Below, piece by piece: positions 20,932-33,000 of a DNA stretch of 64,000 bases. The stretch is from Branchiostoma floridae (taxonomy: Eukaryota; Chordata; Leptocardii; Amphioxiformes; Branchiostomatidae): positions 11,709,699-11,773,698 of the forward strand of contig NC_049985.1 in assembly GCF_000003815.2 (NCBI RefSeq). The letters are read 5' to 3'. The notes under the pieces were generated by a model. That model had not been told where the DNA came from. It saw only the letters and a list, made by a program, of their open reading frames with translations, and made no database searches. How positions within the stretch are numbered: position 1 is the first letter of the stretch; each line of letters begins with the position of its first letter. The position numbers and the translations under genes are program-made.

Positions 20932-21074
20932 TTATTGCTGCTTGCAGGTGATGGCATCAGCTATCTTATTAACATCAGGCAAACCGAAGGGGCTTCCAGG
21001 AGGACTGCAGGCATTCCGAGTGCGATGCCTGGGCGGTGGTTCAATCGGCTTTTGCGCTGGTGGTGGCTGGTCTC
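20932..21074 (-). CDS. INF2: INF2 last coding exon, ending CKQQ
   Basis: Forty-seven residues rich in proline ([20 protein letters not shown]), ending ADAITCKQQ and a TAA stop. The cysteine is fourth from the end, the place of the CaaX cysteine in one human INF2 isoform (CVIQ). The second a-position here is Gln, which is unfavourable for prenylation. AATAAA overlaps the stop codon. If the preceding intron is retained, the alternative end runs [15 protein letters not shown] and stops near 21294. Confidence 0.85.
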
Positions 21075-24000
21075 CTGAAGAAAAAAGGAAATATTAGAAA
21101 ATTCCATCAAAATTCCAAAATTCATTAAAGCAGTCAACAAAATAGCACTAAACTTTGAAATCTCCTGATTTTTTAGTGAGTGTAACATAGAAGCTACTGT
21201 AGGACACAAAAGTGGAGAAAATTCAAGATGAGTAATGTGTATGTTTTGGACTTATGAAAAACAAACTCCATAGAAGTCAATAGTAAATTAAAATCACACA
21301 AAGCAAATTTCCACAAGCAAGCAAGTGTACCATGAGTCATCCTCTTGAACCCGCTGGCACAACTTACCTGGTCCGAAAAGTGACATGGCCAGTGCAACGT
21401 CACTTGGGACGTCCCCCTTGGCATCCTGCACTTTCTCCTGCAGCAGGCTATAAGGGCTAGGGTCCTCGTTCCATCCTCGAGATCTACGTCTCTCCCTCGA
21501 CATGGACAAAGTACTCGGTCGGGAACCGCTGTCACTCCTATCCCTCGAAGAGTCACCAGAGCCGTCTCTGTCTTGTTCTCCCAACTTGTCTTCCTCGGAA
21601 TCAGGAAGTTGGAGTTTCCAGTCTATGATGGTGGACTGAGACTGTCTGATGGGGTACGACCTCATGTCAGGTTTGCCGTGGATATGTTCGGTTGTGTTAG
21701 CCCGGTGGAGCTCGTAACGCGAGTCCAGGTCAGAAAACTGCTCAGAGGAGGATCTGGTGGGTCCAACCCGTCTCTTTGATTGGTCCTTGCGGGGCTGCTG
21801 GGCAGCCTGGGGTTGACTAGCGCTAGCGGTAACTTCTGTGTCTGCACGGCCCAGTTCGTGTGACGAGGCACGCGCTGGGTCTAGTTTGGACGAACTAGTG
21901 CCAGCTGCATAACGGGCCTGGTCCAGTTGGGACATGGCATGGACACTAACCGACTGAGGTGGGAGGGTTGTTCTGGCATATCCGTGAGTCGGAGGATGAC
22001 CTCTTCTGGAGCGGCTGCGACGTGAGTGACGGCTGCTACGGGATTGCACGTCATGTCGGGGCTGGGTATGTGTCAGGTGAGGGCCAGCCTGGGCATGCAA
22101 ATGGTCCAGTAAAGGCCTGCTTCTGGAATGCCCCTGGTCTTGAGAGGGGGTGCTTTGGCCATGGGAAGGGCGCTCTTGAGCATGAGGGGTTTTGGCATGG
22201 GCATGACCAGGATCAAGGAGGGTGCTACATTTAGCATCAATCTCATCATGATGCATATGCAGACTGTCCTGACTCCGGAACCTGTCCCTCGCTTGGGCAG
22301 GATCTGGCTGAAATTGTGAGGAATCCTGCAAATTTGGGACGCTTCCTAAGTCTACATAGTCCGGCAGTGGAGGGAGGCTGCCCATTGCATTGATGTCAAT
22401 GTAGTCAGGTAGTGGGGGAAGTTCACCCATTGACGCGATATAGTCAGGTAGGGGAGGAAGATCACCCATGGAGCTAGCATAGTCAGGTAGGGGAGGGAGC
22501 TCTCCCTTTTCAAGGATCTGTTTCGTTGTTGGTGACAAGGTTAAACTTTGTTTCTTAGATTTAGGGAGAAGCTGCCCTTTATGTTTGATGTTTAAAGAGG
22601 AGGCTTGGCTTCCACCATCTTGAGTGTAACTCAAACCAAGAGATGACCCACTCCTGACCTTTAAGACTTCAGGCTCTTGCTCTATGTTGTAATCAGACTC
22701 TGCCTGTGCCAGTACGCGTTGAGCCTTCTTATTGTGATGCTCTATCCTTTCATCAACTGATCTTTGTCTCTCCCGTGAGTCTAGCGTTCTGTGAGATCCT
22801 TGGTGACGATGTCGCTCGGCAGGTGCAGACTTGTGTCTCTGCCTGGCTCTCTCCCCAGCCTCTGCCTTTGCCCTGGCCTCTGCCTGTTGTCTCTTCTGCC
22901 TCCTGCTTGCCTTTGTATCCCGGGGTAACGAGGTAGAAGTGGGCCATCTACTTAGACTAGTGTGCTCTCCCAATATCACTTGTGGTTCTGGAAGCTTTTG
23001 TTCTTTGCTCTTAGATTGAGCAGTGGACGATCCTTTCCTCTTGGGTTGAGCGGCAACATGCTCTGGCCTTGCGACTCCCCTTTTGTCGACATGCTGCGGC
23101 GCCACCTTTCCAGGTGTTGGTATTGCAGTGGGAGTGTCCATGCCCATTGTCAACTCCGTCAACACCTGCTGCCTTGAGCGAGGACGTCTCACATTTGAAG
23201 AGGTTGGTAATGACCCTTCTTTCGGTTGGCCGGCAAAACTTTGCAATGTCTTACCCGAACCCTCTGCACTGCCCATGATTTCTTGACTCGATCGTTTCTG
23301 ACCTGGACCTGTTTTTGCTCCCTTGTCCTGCTTCGAATCACCTCTTGTCTGTGCTGTCTCGGGCACTTTACCATCTATCGAATCTCTTTGCGACTTGTCA
23401 TCACTACCTTTTGATTGCGTTACCGTTTTATCCGGTTGACTTTCTGCTTGAACTTTCTTTGCAACATATTCATTTTTGTTGGGCTTTTCAACTAAGGAGT
23501 CACCTGTGGGGGGTTGTTCTTGTGATTTGTTCTGTGGTTGTGGGATTGTGTCGTCCTTCTCTGTTTGGCTCGGCTGTGGCGGCTGACAGTTCTCCTCGTC
23601 AGCACAGGTAATCTCTAACTTCTGGATCTGGTGAACTACATATTCCATCGCCTCCGGGGAGATAACTGCCCTGCAAAAGTCAACAGCACAACCAAAAGTC
23701 ACAATTGAGGCTTGAGGTTGATCTGGTGCCAAACAACTTTTACAATACTATATAATGGTATATCCACCACAAATCACAAGAAATATTGAATGAGCAATGG
23801 ACCTATTACTACAGCCACATCAATTGGACAAACAGATTCAAATGTCAAGTGCGGCATACATGTACACTTTACTTAAATTGAAATTCTAACTGCAGCAGAA
23901 AGATCCTTGCCACAGCATTGGCAATGACGATAGGTTGTTGCATTTGCAATAATCAAAGTTTGTTTTACCTAAAATGAGCCATCAAATGTTGTAGAGGTAC

Positions 24001-27000
24001 ATACTTCAATGTACCTTTGCCATTTTTATGGCTTCTTGCAGTCAACCAGGAATAGCATTGTAAACTTCAATTAACTACTGAAGTGCAGATGGGTTCATCA
24101 TCCTAATACATTGTAGATACATTGTACATAAGGTTCATTTTTCCTAACTCTTGTGTTCAGATATCTATTAGATAATAGAAGTAGTTGTGGAAGCTAGTAG
24201 TCAAAGTGTGAGGCAGTAGGTATGTACAAACTTTACAGGTACCTGAAATGTAACATGCAACACTGTAACGCTGATCAATTTCTCGCTGAGCTGCAGGCTT
24301 GGTCATGGGCACTTCCTGTGGCTGTTCTGTTTTTGGAAGATCTTGTTACCAAGTTTGGAACATTTTGGATTGTACAGAGTTTGATCAGCACCGAAATTCA
24401 CCAGGTTAGTAGTTGTAAGCAATGACTATACAGCATTAGGTTTTATGTTATGATGGTTGCTTTTGTTAGTAGTGTGGGATTTTGTGTGCCACTTCTCATT
24501 ACACCTTTGGGGCACAGTTGATTCTTACTGACAGTGTGTTGGGATTAGATTTGGAGGGATACAAAAGGATAGAGACCCAGGTATTCAATAGAGAAGTTTT
24601 CTTTTAAAACAAATTTTAAAATAAGCACATAGTTTTCCATTTTAGTCTAACTTTAAGTGAGAGGCAGATAGTGGTTCAACAAGCTGGTTGTGTAATAGGC
24701 AAGAAATTTACTGCAGTTGTCTACATTGTAAAATTGCAAGTTATGAAGCAATTAAAGCAGCTTTTATGATAAGTCACCTTTCCTTTGGGGATGGGTAAGA
24801 CTTTTCACAATCAGAGGACTGACTGAGACTGTCCTCATCTGTGGTGCAGGAGGTGATACTGCTGGAGCGCTCCCTGGGAGGGTGGAGCAGGCTGGGACCC
24901 TGATCTGAGGACTGGCTCTCCCTGTCTTCACTGGAGTCTCGCTTCTGGGACCTTCTCTCTCTTTTTCTACGTGAAATGACAGGATAAGCATCAATTACTA
25001 ACAAGGTTCTCAAACTACAGCCCATATTAGCACGAAAGGACACTTACAAATATTCCTTTTTCCCCCCGAACTATACCGGAGTGGAACTCCCTGCCTGGCA
25101 CGGTCGTGACAGCCCCACTGTTGGGTCGCTCTGTGCTGGAAGCTTACCCGCCTTAGCCCAGGACCTCAACTCCCCCCTATAGTTTGCCCCTGACGGGGTT
25201 ATCTGGGGGTAGTGTAATGTAATGTAGATGAGATGATTGTACATAAAAATGTTGTGTAAGCTATTTACTGTTATCAATTATGTATCAATCTTCAGGAAGG
25301 GAGAGAGCTTGATATTCTATGGAGTTGACTTCACTGTGATTACATAAGTCAATGACTTAAAGAATAAATCTGCTTCTCTTAAGAAGAACAAAATCCCTTT
25401 GCCTGTGATGATCAGGACATTAATCTGTATGTTGTCATCTGTCCTGTCATGCATAAATGTTCTGCTGACATAGCAAATGATTTCATTTTGCCCTGATTTG
25501 GAATGAAGGAAGCCAGGCTTGTGCATTGCTGTATTACCTATCCTTCGCTGATGTGTAGGATGATTTGTCACTCTCTGATGTCTGGCTGATGATGCTGATG
25601 CTGTCCTCATCAGTGGTACATGATGTCACACTGCTGGAGCGGTCCCTTGGCACAGGTAAGTTCTGGGGCACGATCTGGGTGCGATCCACCTGACGTTCTC
25701 TGTTCTCGCTGGGGTCTCGCTTGTGTGATCTCTTGTCCCTTTTCCTGGAATCAGAGAATTTGTGATAGAATCAAATGCAAATTCTGTGTCAGTTGTGCCA
25801 CGAACATTGCAGTACAAACAAAGGAATGTGAATTCTGTTTGCACAACCTTTCAATCATTGCACGTATTTTTCGCAACATGAAAAAAAGCCACTCAATTAG
25901 CATGCCTGCGGTTAGTTTCCAATTACAGCAAACAGAACTACTGTATTCAATGCATATGCTCACTATTTATGAACCTGAAGTTGTATCTAATGATTCTAGA
26001 GGTTGGATTTGTGCTCATTATAGTCACATAAAGTTGTGGTACCTGGCTGGACTGGCAGTTTTAGTTTTCCCGTGAGGCTTCTTCATCTTGAAGCCTCGTC
26101 TAATGTCCTCCAGCAGGTTGTCCACCATACCTGGTGCTGCAAGTGCACAAAGGTATCACAGTATGCAACCTAGTGTTCATTAAGCATCTTTAATGCGTCT
26201 GCTCTGAGATACTACTACCAGTACTACTACTACTACTACTGACTGAGAACTGAGAACAGATTTGTTTCTCTCTACCTTCTGTTTCCGTGGGAGAGGCGGG
26301 GGCGCTGAAGCGTCCAGGTGGCGGGGCGTCGGCCTTCATGGCCTTCCTCCTGGCCTCGAACTCCTCCCGCTCACGGCGCTTCTTCTCTGCCATGTCCTCC
26401 TGCAACCGGCGCTGGATGTTCTCCTGAGCACGGCAGATTTAAAGAAATTTAGCGGCCTGCAAATCTAAACAATGTCATACAGTCACAACATCTCTGTATC
26501 TGTATCTATATAGCCGGTATAACCGCCCTTCGGCGTAACACACCAGATTTGCAGGCATACAGTGTGGCAGCAGCTGGTTATATTACACTAAACAACCTGT
26601 CATGCCTAACCTTTGCACATCTATCTGCATGATACCTCTATTTGGCAATAAAAGTTCCTGGTGCATTTAACTGATATGTCAACTGCAGTATTCAACCAAA
26701 CATAACCTCCAAAATATGCTATCATCTGTAAATACTGGAAAGACTTTGTTCGTCATTTTGACCTGGATGATGACCACACCTTGTGAGCTGTCTTGACCCT
26801 CTCACAGAATGTCTTGAAGATCTGCAGGCACTCCTCGAGTTGGAAGCTGTTGGGGTCCTCGCAGAAGTGGACAGCCAGCTTCCTGGCCAGCTGCTTGATG
26901 CCAGCCAGCTCTTTCTGCAGCTCGCAGACACTCACCATGGCTCGCTACACAAGTCGGATTTTACATTAGAAACAGGAGTTCAAAGATATGACACATCCAT

Positions 27001-30000
27001 GAAATATTTAGAGTTTCTTAATGTCCTTTTTAATTGTAGTCCATCAAATATGCAAATGAGGTATTGATTAACTTTGCATGTGTTCATTGATCACTTCCTG
27101 TCACTCTACAGTGAACAGGACTGGCATGTGGAAAATGGCCTACTATTTTCTGCCATCATGCAGGAAAATCATTTTGACCTCCAAGTCAACCTGTCCATCC
27201 TGCCAGTCTCTGGTTACAATGCATTACACTGCACTTGGCTCTCTACACAGTGTAGACAGCTGCTCAAACTAATGTTAAGTGCTCAGACTAGAGCATGTTC
27301 ATATTGTCTAACTTCATAAACTCTTTACAATGTTTTGCACTAAGCCTGCTTAGTCATTGTGTGAAATGAGCAGATTCCAAAGATTTTTTCAGACAACTGC
27401 CCCCTATGTGTTAAAGAGAAGCCGTACCTCGACAAATGTTTGGAACTGCTCCTTAACATCATCCTCAGAGTTGGACAGCTGTTTGTGGAGACGGTGCAGT
27501 CCTGTCATCAGCTGCTGGATCTCACTGCTCAGCCCTTCCATGGATAACCTAGGGGTCATTACATACATGACTAACAAACTAGAGGTTTTTTACATTCGTA
27601 GAATTCATAGATTTATTCTATTACATAGGAAGCTTTAGGATTGATGGTAAAGATGAAGGGTTATTCCTGACCTTGCTGCTTCTTCCAGATGTTTCATGTC
27701 ATCTGGGAAAGTCAAGATGGCTGGGTCCTTCTCCTCTGCTTCCTACATGAGCAGTAAACATAGAACCTAACTTACTGTATCTTAGTTTATACCATGCATG
27801 CACAAATATGAACTACAAATCCAAGACTTAGTTGAAAAATACATTATACTGGTAAGTTCCATTTAATACAATTGGTTTCTTTTTGTTTTATCTTGAGTTA
27901 TTTGTGCAGGGTAACACCTAATTGTGATGTTGATGACTGCAACACTTTTAGACGATGAACAAGAAAGCATTAAGATTGCAGATAAGTATCAATCTGGTAA
28001 GATAAATGCTGCTTTACCTGCACCACAAAATGCATCAGGTTCATCTTGGGCTTGTTGGCCCTGGTGTCGACCAATCGCAGAAGAGAGTGGAGCCGGAAGC
28101 CTGCAGCATTGCCAGCATAACCACCCTGCACAAGGATTTAGTTCCATTTTAGATGATAAGACATGCAAAACAGGATTGGTACAGACCCGCCAAATGTGAA
28201 ACAGAAAGGGTTGGAACTCAAAAGAAAGCAAAAAAACTTGAAAGGGGTGTACTACACACTAAAAACAACAAAAGTGTATCATAAATACGGAACATCTTGC
28301 TCATACCCCATTGACTGCCCACAGCTCTGGAATAAATGCAAGATTCTATGATTCTTTTCTGGTCTATTTTTGAATAGTAATAACAAAATTCAAGAAAGAC
28401 AATTTGAAACATTTTTTGGTCACAAAGATCTAGCAATCAAAGAATTTAAGTCTAAGACATCTGTGCACACTGTTGTTTCCACTGAAAAGAGACAAATTTT
28501 ATTTCATCCCTTGGGTACTGGGGAAATGAAAATTTTGATTTGAGGTAAGAACAGCTGCAATGTCCTGATAAGGATGTTTCACCATTCTAATTACCTTGCA
28601 GCTGTAACCATGTATAGAATTTTCCTTTGACCAGATAAATGTCAGTGGACCTCCTACGTATACTATCAGTTGCATAAGTAATTACAGAACCATAGTGTGG
28701 GCTGTGAATTTTAAGCAACAAAAAACGCACTGGAAGAAATGTAAAATCACAAAATTCTAAACAAAGTCTTAGTATAAATTAAACTTCCAACAAACTCTTA
28801 GCACAAAATTTGCAATGTCAGGTAAATTTGCACACGTGAAGGCTGTATTGCACATTGTGTAACAGTAGTGCCAACGACACAAAGGCAACCACACATGTAG
28901 CTGAGGGGTAGCTGAGATATAACTCACAAAGTTGAGGAAGTTTCCAGTCAACAGGATGAGCTGTAGAAGCCGTTGGAGTTTCTTGTTTTCCAGCAGGTCC
29001 TGGCACGCCTGCTGGATGGTACGGATGGACGGCTTCAGGAACGCCATGCTGGCCGAGAACTCCTCCTTCATCACCATGCCTTCCACACGCAGGCGATAAC
29101 TACACGCGGGAACGGACATGACAGGATGTGACCACTAACCCGACTCAGGACAAGTGAAAGTGCTGATCAGGCAAGTGCATGTCCTACCCCACTTGTCAGA
29201 TCAGACAAGTAAGATTTTTCCATGAGAGAGATCTTGATATACTTGTTACCATTCACAGTCTTAGCAATAAGCATTGGTCAATACAGAAAAATAGAGACAA
29301 CAATAAAATAATTCCAATGGTGGAATTGAAAATACAAATATCATTCAAAAAATGTTAGGACAAATGAAAAGTTAGTTGGAGCAAGTAAATTTTCTATGTA
29401 CTTGGCCAATAGAACAAGTGAATTTTAGAAAACTTGTCCAACACTGCATGATATGAAGCGAGTGTTATCTCCATCTCAAGTTGATTTTGTTTCATTTAAG
29501 TCTTAATTATATTTCAGCCATACCATAGGTATGGTGAAATATATTGTATTCGTAATGTTTCTTTCTTTCTCCTGTCAAATCTTCAAATCGATTCAACTCC
29601 GTCGTTCCTGGACCGAATTACTTGAAATTTGGCACAAGGGTAGAGTGGGTCAATACCCAGGTGCTTATTTCTCATTTTTTTCATATCTTCCTTTAAAATG
29701 ATTTTATTCATGTTTTTTGCAATTTTTATGTACATTTTGCCCCCCTGTTCCCTGGTGTTACAGCCAAATGACCTAAAATTTGGTACAGAGGTGCCTTGAT
29801 GATATGCCCACAAAATTCCAAAAACAATTTTGGCATACGGTACAGCAAAATGCTTAATTTTGGCATTTTTTGCGATTTTTTGCCCCAGAAATGACATTTT
29901 TTGGCTCCTATACCCCCATTTTACAACCAAATGATCTGAAATTTGGTATAGGAGTGCCGTCTACATATGCGCACATGAATTCATTGACAACTTTGGCATA

Positions 30001-33000
30001 CGGTACAACAAAATGCTTAATTTTGGAATTTTTTGGCCATTGTTTGACCAAAAACGTACGCTTTTGGCTCCTGTTCCCTGGTCTTGTAGCCAAATGACCT
30101 ACATTTTGGTAAATAGGTGCACTAGCTATTCATTCAAATGACCCATGTATAATTTCTGGCATAAACCACTTCAAAATGATATATTTGGGTACTTTTTTAG
30201 TAATTCTCCACTGGCCAGAGGGTCAACAACCTCAAGGTCGTTGACCTCTCCCACCTGAAGACAGCATGTGCACATGTCTATGTATACTAGTAACTTGATT
30301 AAAGAGGCAACCAATCACGTAGCCTGAGTCAACATCCCAAAGGGGATTGGCAGCCAATCAGTGAGCCCGGTGTTATCTGGATGAGTCCATTCTGGCACGG
30401 AGGGGGTACATATGTTTTGAATTCATGGGGATGTTTTCAAATTTAGTTTTAGAAAGGTGATAATTCAATATTCCATTTTTAGTGGAAGTGTTTTTGGACT
30501 GGTCTATTTTACCTTTTCATGCCTTTTTTGCTTAGTTCAACCTTGACCATGTTTTCAGTCAGAGTATTTCTGGACTGGTCTATTGTGCAAATTCACATGG
30601 GGTGCACTGGAAGAGTCCATTCTTGCACTAGGAATTTTGTAAGATTCATTTTTGGGTCTCATTAAGTGTCATTAGTGGAAGCGACTTTTAAACAAAAGTG
30701 TTCGATTCTTGCACATGGGTGATTTTGGAAACGTCTGTTGTTGCATGGGGAGGGAGATGGCTGAAATATGCTGCATTTGCTCTCAAGCAAATGTCGGCCT
30801 TTCTAGTTCATCTTTCTCTTCATAATTCCTCCCAAATGATGTAACTGTATTCATACGTGACTGATGAACCTCTTCAACGATCCTCCCAAATGCCTCTCCA
30901 TATATGCAGAGATTTCAAAACGTATTTCCTTTATTTCTAGGGTTGTACCATATGTCTCATCAATGTGTTCTGATGTATACATCAACTATGATAATCTCTT
31001 CTTTCTGACATTTGAGGCATGAAGCACTTTAGAAAAAGGGAGCAGGTGCTAACTGCAGATTAATGAGAATCTGATTATTTCTGGTAATGACTGTAGAAAT
31101 GCCCAATCACACAATGAAGTATTCCATCATCATCGTAGGTGACTGATGGCCAATGATTCAGCCTTTCATTCTAAATGACTCATGAAAAACCTGGCTCAAT
31201 AAGTGCTATTGACAGCATATGCATGGGAAATGATTAAAAAACAGCACCAGTAATAGTATTGATTTTGCCATTGGTACGTTCTCAAATTCTAGAATACGTA
31301 TAATTTCCTCCAGTATGTATCACAAATAGGGTGCAAGATAGTCTCGTCTAAGATAGAAAATTAAGATGGATTCTAATTGGAAGGTCAGGACGTTATTTCA
31401 CCTTGGAAGCTCTAATAGAAGGAGGAAGAATTTCTCAGCTGCTCCCAGCTTGGTCTTGTCACCTTCATAGGATGTCAGGAGCTCAATCTGCATTTAGACA
31501 TAATGGGTTTGGAATATTATTTCCATAACGTTACCATACGGAAAAGTCGTAAATTAAAGCAACTAGATTTAGTTATGATGTTACACAGATTCCAGAAAGT
31601 AGAGCATACATCGTTAAGTTTAAAGGGTATGGTACCCCTGATTTCAGCATTGGAAAATCTGTGTCTAGCATCCGTAAAATCAGCACCATGGACATAAACC
31701 ATCAATATTTCATTTTGCAGATGTCCATCTTTTGCAGCATAAGCCTTTACCCGAAATTAAAAAGTTGTACAACAGAGAAGCTATTCTATATCATGACATA
31801 ACCAGTAGCTATATATAAATAGAATTACAGCCAAAGCCTTTACCAAGTGTAGGCAAAGTTAGCCTTCACGTTACTGCCTTTTGTCCCACTAACATCATGT
31901 CACCTAATATACTCAGCATTTGCCTAGGACGGGTAATTTCATAAGAGTGGCTGGCACAGGACAGGTTTTATGACTTCATTGCATGCATTGCCAAACACAA
32001 GCACATACCTCATGAGCCTGTGGCAGCAGCCTCAGCAGTCCCTTAAGTCTCTCAGCACCCATTTTCTCAGGGTCACCTTGCTGTACCATGTCTATAATCT
32101 CTTCATGGGAGCTAGAAATGGAAACAAAATTCGTTCTGCATAAGAGGGCTCTTTTCAAATCCCTTCCTGGGGGAGACCTAGTCCTGGTTCTGGTTTATGC
32201 TTCGTAGTCTTTAAACCTGTTCAGGCTCAGTTTAGAAATACTAACGTTACATGCTCAACTTTTCGTTCTGAGGCTTACATGGCTCTAATGGGAAAATCCT
32301 GTTACATCCCAACTGTTCCATCTGTTTTCTTTGAAATCTCACAGAACAGGATTATATTCTCTATTTGCTGATCTTCTGAAATTTATTCTTAGAACATTTT
32401 ACAGCTGACTGCTGATTCTTTGGGATATCTTCTAAGACCTTCTGATCCCTTGCTATGGTCTCCTGAATATAGGCTTGAATGTTTAGTCATAGAAATTTCA
32501 CACAAAGAAAATTGACAAAGGACAGGAGTTTTTATAAAATAATTTGCCTAAGATTTCTACACATCCAACAAGTGTAATTTGTAGATATTGAATCTTTTCA
32601 AATGATATTGCTGAAAATGTGCTATTTCAATTATTGTAAAGCTTAAGATGGCTTTCATGAGTAAATGCCATGTACCTGTATTCATTTAGTTCTGCATACA
32701 TGTAGGGTACCTATAAGGGTACTGCTCTTTCACCTTACCCATGTAGGTATAATGCTGGGCAATGTGCACAGAATTTAAAATGAGTACACTTCCATAGATC
32801 TAAAACCTAAAAATTACTAATCTGCTATCCTTGGAATCTTGTACCACCTAGTCCATCCACCGCACCCTCTAAGTAGCAGTAAACGACCTACCATTTGAAC
32901 TGACGAAGGTAGATGTTGATGTTCAGACTCCTCTTCCCCTCTAGAAGGTTGACCTGCAACAATTGTTTTGTCTCACCACCGGGCAAGTAATGTATGAAGT

